A DNA stretch of 64,000 nt from Calcarisporiella thermophila CBS 279.70 (Eukaryota; Calcarisporiellomycota): assembly GCF_041956535.1 (NCBI RefSeq), contig NW_027192214.1, forward strand, positions 283,687 through 347,686. Reading direction: 5' to 3'. The position numbers and the translations under genes were made by a program. The notes beneath the pieces were generated by a model. The model was not told the DNA's origin and made no database searches. It saw only the letters and a list, made by a program, of their open reading frames with translations. Of this stretch, positions 23,155-35,093 are shown piece after piece (position 1 is the first letter of the stretch; the number at the start of each line of letters is the position of its first letter).

Positions 23155-25968
23155 TTATTCCTCAACCCATAATGGGTGAGGCAGCTCGCGTCGAGGTTGT
23201 TCGGTTGTTTCAGTAAAGGTCGAAACAACCATTGAAGAAGCAGATGCAGTGGATGAGTCATGGTCTGCCGTAGCCGGTGGTGATATCGGAGCCAATATAG
23301 ATACTTCTGCAGAAGTTTGTGTCTGTAATGTAGAGCGGGAACACTGTGCTGGCGCCGGGATATGCTCTTCGACAGTAACCGTATCAACAGATTTACTTGT
23401 TGCCTTTGCAACGATCTCCTCATCTTCTTCCCCTTCCACAAGATCTCCACTTAGAGTTTCTGTAAAATAGTGATCTGCTTTTGAATCAATCTCGCGCATT
23501 TCTCGTTGCTGTTCCATAGGTTGCTCCGATTGAGGTGACTTTCTTCCAAATAAAGAAAGCGAAGACATCATGCTCTCAACGTTTTCCATTGTAGCCTGCG
23601 AGAAAACAGTCGAGAAAGAACGCGGGCGATCAGTGGATAGAGGTGAGGATAATTTTTCTTTGTCGTTGCTATTACTACTAATTTCACTAGTAGAGCTTCC
23701 TCCCGTTGACCAGCCCATTAATGAATCCTTTCCGCCGAACCAATTTCGCTGAGGAGGTTTCGGCTTCTCTGATTGAGGACCTTGATTAGATGCGCTGTAA
23801 GTAGATGTATCCGTCACAACTACCGAGCCTGTTAATCCTTCACCCGCTACACTCCCAGGAACTGTTCCAGCATTCACCTCATCCTCTGTGCGACTAAATA
23901 ACTCAGGCCAATACAACACTTCCTTTGGATCAGGTAGTAAAACTATCGAATCTTCCTTCTCCTCGGGTGTGGGATTATATTCTTTATTCCTGAACTCGTC
24001 TAGATTTGATTGAACGTAGTCCCAAATTGAGAAAGTCCGTTTTTCAACCTGGAATACACTACGCTCACGCTCCGAATTAAAAAGAAAGGTCCCATATTGA
24101 CAAGAGTAGAGATGATAGTGTAGTCGCAGAAGAAATGCTTGATTGAACTCGAAACTGGAGGAGAATTGTCTTAGCAGTTGGTATACAGCATCGAGAAACT
24201 GATGAAATATAGGGGCGGTCTCACGCGCATGTGACTGGCTCTTATACAGTTGGCTCTTCATTGTTGCAAGGGTCGTTTGCGATGTTGCGGGTATTACTGC
24301 AAAGTATTTCTCATTTGAGAGATGACCACATCTATCAGCGAACTTGTGTCCAAATGATACCCATTCTTTTTCTACCAATACTGCAAATCCTTCGATTGTA
24401 CGATAATACGGATCAAGACAGAGTGCAGAAAGTGCCGTCAACTGTGCAGTACGGTCCCATCCGTCTGAGCAATGCACAAGCACATTTGAATTATGTATAT
24501 GAATGTTCCGAACAATGACAAGTACGCCCTCAAGTATACTACTAATATGCTTTAGCCAGTTCGATTTAGATAAAGCGAATCTGTTCACCAGTCCGCCGAT
24601 CATTTCTGAGCCTTGCATGGCTATTCAAGATTAAAGAATAAAGACATATACACAAACTCCTAACTCCTAGCTTATGATAAGATAAATACCCTCTTCCATA
24701 CGCGCTAAACTGTCTCGCATAACGTGTATGTTATCGATGTTCATATATAATTTTTTGCAGTTCTTGTAATTTTCTATATTTTCTGTCCCAGCACCGATGG
24801 CCACGTTAGCCACAGCATTTGCAGTGGGCCTTGCATCCACAATGAGATTGGTAGGCGTAGAACCGTATACAATCTGTCCAGCGGGAGCACGGGGAGCATT
24901 TGACTGGAAAATGGCCTCGATTAATTTTTCGTCTTGGATGGATCGATTTTGCTTTATTCCAACCATTGGCTGGCTAGATCGTGAGATAGAGGCCTATAAA
25001 CAGAAAATTACGAAATGCACATTGCATCCAGCTTCATGAAACTGAATAAGAGCGAGATGATTCTCACCTGATTAAACCAATGTAAATAACTCAATACCGG
25101 TATTCTCCCTTTACTTCTGAACTTAACGGCATAATTTAGAACATTATCGCTAATTTTCGATGGTACGACCAGAACTCTGGGGTATGTGGGACAGTACTAA
25201 AAGTAGTGTTGAAAGAGGTTGAGATATTAACAGAAGCGAATATGATCAAATTTCTCATACTGTATAGTTCCTATTGATAGTCGTGAATCGCCAAGCATCT
25301 GTTTTCGAAGTAACACCCATTCGGGAATACTCCTTAAGTGGATCGTATATTTTCCAGCCGTTGTTTGTCTTTAATGGTGGAATAGGCCGATAAAAGAATG
25401 CATAGAGTTGCTCAAAAGATCCTATTGAAGAGCGAGGCCGATATATTTATAACTAGTATAGGATCTATACAGAAAATAAGCTTACTGATGCATGTCAACT
25501 TTTGTACAGATTCAAAAACATCAGCAGCCTCTATTTCTTGCTCCATCGATAATATTGAATATTTGAAGTCACGACAGCGTATATGGAGTGGATATCGCCC
25601 AGATTTTAGGTCATAAGATCTCCGCTCCATGGTGTGAATAAGAGGATATGGAATCTATAGTGATGACATTTAGAACACAATAAACTAGCATAGTATCAGT
25701 GCAACAAAATTTACCCATAGCTCATGATCTGCATTATTGAATATCAAATGATGTGCAGTCAAATGAAGTGTTCCTATCCAAACCGATTGAGCCTGCTCCA
25801 ATTGAACATTATCCACCTAAGTAAATATAAGATACTAATCAATTAACTATACAAAATAAAAAGTTCATTCATAAGAGGATTTCCAGTTGCTTCTACTAAA
25901 AAGTAAGCCTTTCATTATTTAATAAAAAAAAAACAAAATTTTACCTTTGGAATTTTGATGAAATCCAT
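23155..25968 (-). CDS. Myotubularin-family phosphoinositide 3-phosphatase
   Basis: The enzyme removes the 3-phosphate from PI3P and PI(3,5)P2 on endosomes and vacuoles. Seven exons in transcript order: 25945..25968, 25715..25816, 25486..25654, 25261..25421, 25068..25196, 24690..24993 and 23155..24620. The product is 784 aa. A PH-GRAM domain fills about residues 1-110 (VWIGTLHLTAHHLIF). The myotubularin phosphatase domain begins near GVTSKTDAWRFTTINRNYT and contains the intact catalytic loop VHCSDGWDRT with the nucleophile Cys near residue 347, so the protein is predicted to be active, not a pseudophosphatase. After about residue 560 a Ser/Glu-rich tail of some 225 residues follows, without a recognisable FYVE or coiled-coil domain. 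Resembles yeast Ymr1 and MTMR6/7/8. Confidence 0.92.
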
Positions 25969-26288
25969 TTTTAAAAAAATTCAATTAGAAAGAAGGGTTC
26001 AGGATATATTGTGGACTTATTTAACGAAAAACGACGTTAGAACTTGAAGATTCTCCTTACTAATATAGAGTAAGAAGTTATCAAATAATCCTATACAATT
26101 TACCATTTAACATTATGATTTCACACATGAGAAATGAAAAGTTAAATGCTGAGAAACTAATTTTACATATGTGACTTCGAAATTTTCAATCCCACTTTTT
26201 AGCGTGAATACCTTTATTCAAAAGGAAAAGTGCTTATATAAAACAAAGGAAAAGAAGGGAAAGAACTCTACTGTGTATATATCGTTCA
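25969..26288. other. Intergenic region between myotubularin and mitochondrial uS11
   Basis: AT-rich spacer of 320 bp, holding the myotubularin promoter on its left and the 3' flank of the uS11m gene on its right. Nothing else recognised. Confidence 0.5.
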
Positions 26289-26975
26289 TTACAGTCGGCG
26301 AACTTTGCGTGGACGGCAGCCATTGAATGGCACAGGCGTTCCATCTGTGATACGACGCACCCGCCATTCAGTATTCCCTACGATGGCTTTAAAAGCAGCG
26401 TCTCTACCCGGCCCAAATCCTTTCATCACAATATGCACATCATGCACTTGCAAGTTACGTTCTGCGGCTTTTCCGATAAGTTGCATCGCTGCTTGATGGG
26501 CAGCTTCATACCCTCCTCGCTGTGCCTTACGGAATCCTGCTGTTCCACCCGAAGTACTTATCACTGGACTCCCATCACTCGATGTAAGGGTTATGATTGT
26601 GTTATTAAAAGAAGCATGAATGTTCACAGTATGTGATTGTGTCGTCGGGGCAGCCGGTGTATAGGAATTTTTTGCCGCATTAAGAAACTCGAAATTAAGC
26701 GCTGGGCGCTGTTTTTGACGCTCAGCAGCTTGCTTTAATGTGGCTGCTGTTCCAGAGTGTTCCGCATCAGGAATAGAACGATTGCGTGGTTTGCGGCTGA
26801 CAGTGTCGAGGATATCGAGGATGGCTAGATCGGCAGATTCTGCTTTTGGGGGACGACCATCGTTACTGTTAGTCGTTCTCCAGCATTTTAACAGTGGTGC
26901 CTGGATAGCAGATAGGGGATATAGAGCCGTTTTTTGAGCGATTCGTCTTGCAGGTGATAATAATGCTGGCAACAT
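26289..26975 (-). CDS. Mitochondrial small-subunit ribosomal protein uS11m (S11 family)
   Basis: This is a component of the mitoribosome small subunit platform (MRPS11 in mammals, Mrps18 in yeast). It is a single exon encoding 228 aa. The first 35 residues are basic and hydroxylated without acidic residues, as in a mitochondrial targeting sequence. The S11 domain fills the C-terminal 120 residues: HASFNNTIITLTSSDG, TSGGTAGFRKAQRGGYEAAHQAA, then GFGPGRDAAFKAI and the terminal signature ITDGTPVPFNGCRPRKVRRL. The domain is complete. The long linker between presequence and domain is normal for fungal homologues. Confidence 0.93.
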   Translation of the reverse strand: MLPALLSPARRIAQKTALYPLSAIQAPLLKCWRTTNSNDGRPPKAESADLAILDILDTVSRKPRNRSIPDAEHSGTAATLKQAAERQKQRPALNFEFLNAAKNSYTPAAPTTQSHTVNIHASFNNTIITLTSSDGSPVISTSGGTAGFRKAQRGGYEAAHQAAMQLIGKAAERNLQVHDVHIVMKGFGPGRDAAFKAIVGNTEWRVRRITDGTPVPFNGCRPRKVRRL

Positions 26976-27157
26976 GGTCTAGATCTGCTATAAAAACGTT
27001 TATCAGTAAACAAATTCTGAAATTATAAATGGCTGTGCCACAATTGCTTTGTAGGACATAATTTATGTTAAGAATTTTACGAATCGAAAAGTTCCCGAGT
27101 ATAGTTGAAAAATATATTATATACACATTAGCTCTACAAATACAATATAAGGCACAT

Positions 27158-28213
27158 CTATTTGACAGAATTTTTAACAACTCCAAAAATTCGCCTTAAA
27201 CTTTTCTTATCGTTGTCAGTAAATTCTTCTACTAGATTCGAACTACCTCTCTCGATTTGTATTTGTATTTCTCTTAGTAACTCGCGTGTCTGAGGATTAA
27301 AATCTAACCCATTCGATTGCATTTCTGTGACAAGTGCTTCTATTCCACGTATATCCCTTGTCCATTCCCATCGTACACGTAGCACTTGGTTGTAGACTGG
27401 TGTAGTGCAGCCTGCAACATAGCTCTCCATCCCCTGACGCTTTGCCTGTTCAAATATCGCTAAGGCCATTCCTGAATCACCGAACATGTGGGAACGTTGG
27501 ATAGCTGTTGCAAGTATAGAGGAATAATTTGCTGGATAAGGCGGGCCAAAAGAAGAGAAAATACGCGAATACATAAAATTACGCAGTTCAATATTGCTAC
27601 GGCAGGAAAGGAGTTCTAATTCATAGCTCGATGTTTTATTTTGCAATGAAGTATCCTCAATCGGCTTGGTCGACTTATGCATTGCTGGTGAATTTTTGAG
27701 TTGCTGTTTTTCCTGGTTAGTTGAGTCGACTCGCGGAAGTGTAGACAATATTTTTAATCGGGGGTTTTTCTCTCGATAAATCGGCTCTCGTTGATTCTTA
27801 AAACTTAACAATTGTTTTTCAATGGCTGATAAATCATCTTGCGCTCCTACACAGCCACTAGTTAAATCTTTCTTGGAGCTTGAAATTGTCTTAATCTTCT
27901 CAACCTTTGTCAATTCCGCATCATTTTCCGCTACACTTCTCTTGGATTCACTATTCATTAAGGAATCTAGAAGTCTAATAAATTCCTGCCTCTCTTCTGG
28001 CCTCATGCGCACCTCGTCTTTGGCGGCTTTGATCTGCGAATGTGCGCGTGTTGTGTGAGGTGATTTTGGAGGTTGCTCACCCTCAAGTAGAATATCCCAA
28101 TTATTTTTAGAGGGATTTGAACAAGACTTGGAGGATTGGGTATAAGACCGACATTTTGGCAATACCCTTGTTATTGCAGGCCAAATTTGACGGTGAATTA
28201 GTGTTCGACGCAT
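27158..28213 (-). CDS. Mtf2-like mitochondrial RNA metabolism protein
   Basis: Single exon, 351 aa. The ATG at 28213 gives a strongly basic, non-acidic N-terminus (MRRTLIHRQIWPAITRVLPKC), consistent with import into mitochondria. The middle is low-complexity. The C-terminal 150 residues match what I recall of the fungal Mtf2 (Nam1) domain: RNFMYSRIFSSFGPPYPANYSSIL, then GDSGMALAIFEQAKRQGMESYVAGCT, TPVYNQVL and an EM..NGLDFN.QT helix-repeat ending. In yeast Mtf2/Nam1 couples mitochondrial RNA polymerase to RNA processing and translation. Family assignment rests on memory of these motifs, so an alternative helical-repeat RNA-binding protein is possible. Confidence 0.7.
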   Translation of the reverse strand: MRRTLIHRQIWPAITRVLPKCRSYTQSSKSCSNPSKNNWDILLEGEQPPKSPHTTRAHSQIKAAKDEVRMRPEERQEFIRLLDSLMNSESKRSVAENDAELTKVEKIKTISSSKKDLTSGCVGAQDDLSAIEKQLLSFKNQREPIYREKNPRLKILSTLPRVDSTNQEKQQLKNSPAMHKSTKPIEDTSLQNKTSSYELELLSCRSNIELRNFMYSRIFSSFGPPYPANYSSILATAIQRSHMFGDSGMALAIFEQAKRQGMESYVAGCTTPVYNQVLRVRWEWTRDIRGIEALVTEMQSNGLDFNPQTRELLREIQIQIERGSSNLVEEFTDNDKKSLRRIFGVVKNSVK

Positions 28214-28598
28214 ATGTAATCTGAATCTTTTAAATTTCAATATGACTAGTAACCAGTATTCGAGAAAACATTAAAAAATGCAGTCACGATAGAGTGAGAA
28301 TATTGAGTTTGAAATTTCGAGAATAGTCAAGTAGAATGTGGGCTATCTTCTAACTAAATCAGAAAACCCGTGATAATATCAAAAAATAGAGAAAATTAAA
28401 ATACCCATTAAATTTCTCTTTCTTGTGTGTGAGAAAATGATGTGCCGAAGACAATAAGCCACCTAACTGTGGAAAATAGTTTCAATCAAAACGGGGGAGC
28501 TACTTGGAGTTTATTCTTTAATTTCGTCAAATTACGTGTACGATAAAGAAGTTTTCACTTTGGGAATAATTAGAAGCTACAGTAATGCTACATTAAGA
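28214..28598. other. Divergent promoter region, Mtf2-like and RING genes
   Basis: 385 bp between the start codons of two divergent genes. AT-rich with no motif I can assign. Confidence 0.45.
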
Positions 28599-29399
28599 AT
28601 GACGCACCTGCAGAACGAGAGAGAGGGTGAAAGAATCTGTGCTTTTCTCAATGACTCACTCATTGCCATAATTAAGAAACGCAATTTTCAACATGGTCCA
28701 CTTTGGAATGGGATTCTTAACCGCTGTGAGACATTTTTCCGTGAACTGATAACTGAACTACGCGGATCCGATGTAAATAGAATGTTTGTAAAACATGGAG
28801 AGGACAACACTAGCAAATTCAGTTATCCTCCTGGCGAACGACCAGATTGCGCGATATGCTTAGAAAGTATACTACCGCACGTTCATGCCGAGGCTACCTT
28901 GGTTTGTGGCCACATATTTCATCTGAGTTGTATAGGTTCGGCTTTTAATAGCTCTGGTATGCTCTCTTATAAATACCTGCATTATATATTTGCTGATTTA
29001 CATAACTTCGTCAATTTTATCTATTTGAATATCCTGATAGGAATAATGATTTGCCCAATATGTAGGCGTACGCAGAACGACCAGCCATGTGAATGGATAT
29101 GTGCTGATAGATTTGCTGCTTCGACTGAATCCTTGAATAGCTCCGAACCAGACGAAGATTCTGCTGATTTCCTCAGCATTCAAAATGGTATCTCTCTTTT
29201 TAAATCCGAAATTAATATTCATTTGTTAAATAGCTCGATCTTTTTCCTAGGTGTAATTAACCTGTTTCATTCTTTATTTCGAAATGGTATTGGTGGTCCT
29301 TTTCGTGAGAACTCAACAGAGGAAGATAGCGAGCAGCAGCAACAGCACGAATTCCCTATTCCCCATCAGGATCCTTATGTTGCAGTTGGACTCTATTAA
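28599..29399 (+). CDS. RING-finger (C3HC4-type) protein, putative E3 ubiquitin ligase
   Basis: Predicted exons 28599..28956, 29041..29187 and 29251..29399 give 217 aa. A helical N-terminus of about 80 residues precedes a RING domain that starts with CAIC near residue 84, continues with LVCGHIFHLSC and closes with CPICRR after intron 1. An acidic segment (SSEPDEDSADF) and a Gln-rich tail follow. Both introns have good splice sites (GTATGC..ATAG, GTATCT..CTAG), but both are multiples of three (84 and 63 nt) and lack in-frame stops, so an unspliced message would still encode a continuous protein of 266 aa. Retention of the first intron would insert 28 residues inside the RING. The substrate is unknown. 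Confidence 0.75.
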   Translation: MTHLQNEREGERICAFLNDSLIAIIKKRNFQHGPLWNGILNRCETFFRELITELRGSDVNRMFVKHGEDNTSKFSYPPGERPDCAICLESILPHVHAEATLVCGHIFHLSCIGSAFNSSGMLSYKYLHYIFADLHNFVNFIYLNILIGIMICPICRRTQNDQPCEWICADRFAASTESLNSSEPDEDSADFLSIQNGISLFKSEINIHLLNSSIFFLGVINLFHSLFRNGIGGPFRENSTEEDSEQQQQHEFPIPHQDPYVAVGLY

Positions 29400-30175
29400 A
29401 CTCCGTGTATTATTTCTTGTTTTCGCCTCCATGAGTAATATACTCGATCTCTTTATTGTAGTTTTGCTTTTGCCCTCCATTATTTCCAATCTTCATCTTC
29501 TTCGAGGCTTTTTATTCTGATTGTTAATTATTCTTTGTGTAATACATTTTGTAAAACCTTGATGAATGGTCCATATTTTGCTTCTCTTTGCTATTTCATT
29601 TTGCTTTGCTCCCTTGAAATAAAATTAAATATGTAATAACAATTATGAATTATTTTTAAATAGGAAAAGCTTTCTCTTTTCGAGTTAAAATCTATTGATT
29701 TCCCCAGGTCAGAGCGCTCTGTAAACTCCGCTCTATCGCTATTTATGGGCGATATTGCATGTTCAAATGAAAGAATCGATGTTGAGATTTAGAATTGAAT
29801 TAGAACTAATGAACAGCAATGTTCATATGAGTTCACAAATGGCACCTCATTTTCCAGATTAATCTTGTCGACAAGTTAATTCTTGAATTAATTAAGCGAG
29901 CCGATTACCCTATAGTGTCCTATAATAGTATAGCAATAAAGTCTAAATTACCAAAGCCATTCAACCAAGAAAGGTAAGAATAAAAATTCCAATGTTGCAC
30001 TTTTATTTCCCCCTCCTCGAACCTCTCCATTTACAATTCAGCTCTTTTCCAACTTTTTCAAAACACTGTGGGATCATTTCTCTTATTCTACTATCCTTTC
30101 TTTAATTCTTTTTGTGTAATCGCCAATAAATGATCTCACCCCTAACCACTCTTTAAGAATTTTAAGCGCGGAATA
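29400..30175. other. Intergenic AT-rich region
   Basis: 776 bp between two plus-strand genes. It contains the RING gene 3' flank and the Rax1-like promoter, with a pyrimidine-rich stretch around 30000-30110. No gene or repeat recognised. Confidence 0.5.
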
Positions 30176-31397
30176 ATGGGTGGCAAACGAGAGGCCGCTG
30201 AAACCAACTCCTCTCTCACTCCAAGAACAAGCGTTTACCCCTCGCACCTGCGGCTCTTACCTTCTGCTGCTCGCTTTCCTCTTGCTGCCAAACGCTCATG
30301 GCGAAATCTAATTGTCTCACGCCCCAGATGCCTCCGTTCACATGTAATTGATGTGCCTATGCGAGATGATAGTTGGGCGAATAAGGAGTTGGAATTTACC
30401 ACCCACGGCCTACCTACACTTGAACAGGTGCTTGCATGCAAAACCTATGCTCCACTCTCACAACAAGATTTGTATAATTTTTTGCGACGACGGCAACATG
30501 CGGAAGAAAACCTAGACTTTTGGATGGATATAGAAGCACATGAGCAACTTTGGAGGAGATATCAAAGAGAACTGCGGACAAAGTCGAAAGAAAAGGAATA
30601 TCCTAACAGCTCGGAGAGCAGTGCTGAAGCTATGAAGTTGTATCACAATCCAAGGGATCCCGATATAACACTAAATTTAGAGGGTGGAAATGAGTTGACC
30701 ATCGATATCCCAAGTGAACCCCTATCAATTGAAGATCTTCGTATCTCAGCACTTCGTATCTATGAGCGATTTTGTTCTCCCTATGATCCATATAAACGCA
30801 CCTTGCTTCCAGAAGACCACCGCTTAGCATTACAGGAGCTCGTCGAAGTTCAGCGCTGCGCGGAACCCAGCGTGTTCACGCCTGCAAAACACTGTGTGTA
30901 TGATGTACTTAACAGGCACTTCTACCCGCAATTTCTCAATCACGTGTGCTTCACAAATATTACCTTGACGCTTGCACGCACAGTACTCTTTCCTATGGCG
31001 GTACTGTTCCTTACTGGTGGCTTCGCAATGGAGCTGTGTTTTGTGTTTCTCGATTACGGGGGGAGATTAACGAGGTTATGGGGAATTCTGCCCATTTTCA
31101 CTGGTTGGATGTGCTTATTATCCAGTATCTTTGAATTTTTACCACTGGTAGTCTTATTTCGATCAAGGTAAAAAAAAAAGGACCATTTGGTGACTATGGC
31201 TGTATATTAACGCTTCTACCTGCTGTTCCAGCGAGATCAAGCCATTTCAACTCCAGCCGATTCATGAGAAGGTGGTCCTTCAATTTCACTACCGACGGGC
31301 CATATATGTGTTTGGGGCGAGTCTTTTTGCAGCCGCCATCACTACAGGAATATTCATTATGCTTCCAGGTCATCGGTTATCTGGAATCCCTTTATAA
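30176..31397 (+). CDS. RGS-domain membrane protein, Rax1-like
   Basis: Exons 30176..31167 and 31232..31397 give 385 aa. An N-terminal Ser/Arg-rich segment precedes a divergent RGS domain from about residue 78 (LPTLEQVL, then LYNFLRRRQHAEENLDFWMDIEAHEQLW) to about 250, where YPQFL closes it. Three hydrophobic membrane segments follow: near 262-285 (LARTVLFPMAVLFLTGGFAM), near 295-325, and in exon 2 (AIYVFGASLFAAAITTGIFIML). RGS plus C-terminal transmembrane helices is the architecture of yeast Rax1, which marks bud sites with Rax2. Whether this RGS acts on a G-alpha protein is unclear. A role in polarity is inferred from the family. Confidence 0.8.
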
Positions 31398-32176
31398 CTC
31401 TAATTGTTTTTATTTCTTTCATTGTAAGATTTATTTTCTATATTACCATATAGTTTAATTATATATTGTTAATACTTAACACCTATTCCCTTCCTCTCTT
31501 ATTTTTTTTTTTTTTTGACTTGGATATATTGTAATTAAAGGCATTTATTGAGGAAATCATTTCTAGCCAGAATCGGAAAAGAGCAAATATTTATATTAAC
31601 ATTAATAAATGTTGATAGATGTTTGGAGATGTTAGCGGATGCCATCTTCTGTAGGATAAATGCACTGACGATAGAAAAAAATTGCGCGTTCTCTGGACCA
31701 ATTGAACAACCAGTAATGGAAGTATTCACTGCTCAAATTTATAGGTATACAATTTATCATTGAGTAAAAATAGTATCAGCATACCTAAATACAAATATTC
31801 CACGTATTGAGCGAAAGTGGGTTCATTATTACATCCAGTGTATTAATCAAAGTCGAGAAGAGTGGAAAAGTAGAGTGTGCTTGGCTGTGCTATTTAAAAA
31901 CTAGCTATACTGAGAAATTAACCTCTACTTCAGTTTAATCCCAGTTTCAAGATATCAGCAACAGCACAACAGAGGTATCGCTATGTTGATAAAATCAGCA
32001 TTAATTTATATAAAGGCATATAAACTATTAATTCCAATCGACTTATTTGGAAGATCTGTATTATTATCGAATTTCATATATTTCATCTCCAAGTGGTTCG
32101 CGGTTGACTTTAAATTTTCGAGGATCATCTCCTGGTGCCCATCTACATATTTCTATTACATTTCTTTGCATTTATA
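31398..32176. other. Intergenic AT-rich region
   Basis: 779 bp with a long T-run near 31502-31517. Reading frames here are short and lack conserved-looking segments. The right end should hold the promoter of the next gene. Confidence 0.5.
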
Positions 32177-33492
32177 ATGAAACAAGTAGATTTTCAATCT
32201 GAATCACTGAGACTTGCGGGGATTCAAGCTGATTGTCTTACGCTCGGATGCTTAAGGGTAATGTATTATTAACATATCAATGAAGAGTAATGCTTCTTTT
32301 ACTCAAATAGTTTAACATAATTGAATGTTCTAATTTAATACTAAAAACAGGGATTTAAACATTTCGAGGTATTCTTGCGTGGCCGCGAAGAATTAATTTT
32401 GCGTGTTAACAAGACAGAACGCTCAACGAACCGTCTCTCAATATATATGATGCAGAAGAGAGTATATAGTGGACTTACTTCATTAGGGATCGCAAGAGCC
32501 AGGTCCTATTTTTTTACCCTATATTTTTTCCGTATGTTATCTAATGATAATTGATGTTTGAATTGACAAACTATTAGGCTTGACGGCGCGATATCGGAAA
32601 AGACTAGAAAAATGTAAATATAGAATATAACTCTATGGCGTTAAAATATCTATAGCTGAAATACTCTGTAGGATCCAGAATAGTATCGGTGAAGACACAG
32701 TTGTTCCTGTCAGTCCCCTGGATCAGGATCTTAAGAATGTGCGTCCATATTAGCTTGCAAATTTTGTTTCCCTATTTGTTAATCCATTTTTACTTTGGAA
32801 TAGGACACGACAAAAACAAACTTCTTAATAGCCGCTTATGCTCGCTATAGACGACCTTATGTTTGGGTAAGCTAATGAAGCCTTGATATGTATAGTGATC
32901 CCAAGCGTATGGATGTAATAATACAATGTTTGTAGTTGCGATCGAATCAGGACCAGCAAAGACTGCACTCGAGCACCAGTAGTATTGATACTGAAGAGGA
33001 TTGCCCATTAGAGTTGGATACAGTCATTAACTGGAAAACAAAAGGTATAGAAGTCCACATACAGAAAACTAGAATTGGGTCAACATTTGCTATACAAAAT
33101 CTCTTTGTAGATATAAAACTGTGGGATATTGTTGCAGAGCTTCTCAAACTCACACTGTCTCCCCCTCCTATTAATCCCTTCACGGTTGATCACACCTTTT
33201 TTGATAACTTACCTTTGGAAGAAGCAGTGGTTGCCACCGGATCAATGATCAATTTTCTGAGCACGTTGTATTTACAGCAGTACAGCTTCTCCGATAAGAG
33301 TATTACTTTTATATAAAAAGGTATTTCCTATTTACCAAGAAAACTAATTTTTGGTTTATTGGCTCAGTTTTCGATGATCTTCGGCTCTTACATGCACGTC
33401 ATTACACGTTACTGGATGAGCTACAATCATTCCTCGAAGTACATCATCGCCAAAAAATGGCCAAAGAAACGCACGGGATAGGTGGTAATTAA
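32177..33492 (+). CDS. Unidentified intron-rich protein
   Basis: Seven exons (32177..32257, 32351..32502, 32578..32613, 32672..32738, 32804..32866, 32936..33299 and 33368..33492) join with consistent phases into 295 aa, which is strong evidence for a real gene even though I cannot name the product. The N-terminal 150 residues are mixed basic/acidic and largely helical in character. A low-complexity acidic Ser patch lies near residue 145. The C-terminal third has hydrophobic heptad-like stretches (LWDIVAELLKL, then DDLRLLHARHYTLLDELQSFLEV) suggesting a coiled coil or helical bundle, as in vesicle-tethering or kinetochore-type subunits. No signal peptide or membrane helix is seen. The second intron has a weak donor (GTCCTA). 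Confidence 0.7.
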
Positions 33493-35093
33493 ACCAAGAT
33501 AGACTCAGAACAATTTGGACCTTATCTTCAAACATCTTGAATATTTAATATTCTGAAACTTATATATATAAAGACTTTTCAAATTCCGAAGTTTTGGGAG
33601 AATGAACCCTAAGACCTTTGGCTAAACCGGTTAGAAAAAATTAGGAAACGCCTGCGAGACAGGCTAATGTGCTGAGAATCCTGTATACCAAGGCAGAGAG
33701 GTAGGGCGTTTGCCATCACGCCCTTGAACTCAGATATGCAAATGAGCTGAATCCAACATGGCAGTCCGACATTATTATAACAACATATTTGTACGCTCAA
33801 AGCGAACAAGACTGGAACCCTTGTGATTTTTCGGATTATTTAGTGTTCTTCATTCTTTGACATTATACCGGCCACTATGTGATCACAACTATATTTGCTT
33901 ACTAACCTTGTTGTACTTAAGCTCGCTCGATTAACCGTTCTTAACACTTCCTTCTCCACTAAATATGCTATTGTCATTGCAGCACAAATGAAGCTTCCCT
34001 TCATTTTCCTTTCAATTTCGTGAGGATAACAATGGAATCCGAAATTTGCCACGGAGCAAAACTTGTCCATGAAGAGTGTGAGTTGTCATCCACTTCCTGT
34101 GTTTGTCTTGGATCAGAGAATCGATCGAAATAGGGTGTGAGAGATGGAAAAGGGATGGGAGAAGGAAGAGGCGTGTTTCACAATTCTATTTATATATTAA
34201 TTAGAAAGCGGTGGGACACTGACAACGGCCCAGACTATCATAGTACATTTTTCAAGTGCTTGATCACTCACTTCTTCTTCTCCATTTTATTTTTTTTTTT
34301 TGCTTCCATCGTCGATTTATTGTTCAAAGCATATTCTTTTGAACGGGAAGAATACCCTCCTTTTCATCGAAAATTCCCCTCTACCTTTCTTTTATTTCAT
34401 TTTCATCACTACTTGTATTTGTATTCTTGTCATTAGGGAAAAACAATACTAGCAAACACCGGCCAAACTCTTCTCAACTTACATCTGGAGGCTATACCCT
34501 CACACTCATCATACACAAACTATAACACCTGTATTATATTCGATCGACAAAACTCTCTTAATAATTTTATTCCCCTTCAGCCCTTTTCTACAACCTACTC
34601 ACACAGGTTTTCTTGATTTCTTGGTTGTGTTTCCAATATTTCCCCTTTTCCTTTCATTCGACACCCCCGGCTACTCTGGCCTTTCAGACTAAATTTCCGA
34701 GTGAAAAAAAAAAACCCCGGCTTTCGAGCGGCGAGCGTGTAAAAATTAACGGAATATAACCACGATAAACCCCCTCGAGTGAGTACTTTTTTTTATTTCT
34801 TAAAGAAGAGTTCTTTCTTTTCTCTTTATTTTTCTCTTCGCTCTTAACCTGTCGGTATATTAGTTTACTAATAGGGAGCAGCTCGAAAATATAGGTCTTG
34901 TACATACAAACTATAGCTTTCCCTCTCTCCTTTTTCCACCTCAAGATACCACTGGAACTCTTTCCATCGTTACCACTCTCGAGAGTTCATCGTTATCTCT
35001 ATTAGTTACAACCATTTTCTCTTATTAAAAAGAAGACGCTTTCTATTTCAACTGTCACTCTTTTGTATTCCTCTTTTTTAATACTACCGAGCC
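33493..35093. other. Long intergenic region upstream of the KH-domain gene
   Basis: 1.6 kb, the largest gap in the window. The right half (about 34230-35090) is strongly pyrimidine-rich on the plus strand and is likely promoter plus a long leader of the KH gene. One 76-codon frame with an ATG lies on the minus strand at 33840-34070 but has no recognisable similarity. No RNA gene was recognised. Confidence 0.5.

Noticed and set aside
33840-34070. 76-codon minus-strand frame with ATG in the large intergenic gap
   Set aside because: No recognisable domain, no splice context and no conserved-looking segment; such frames are expected by chance in 1.6 kb.
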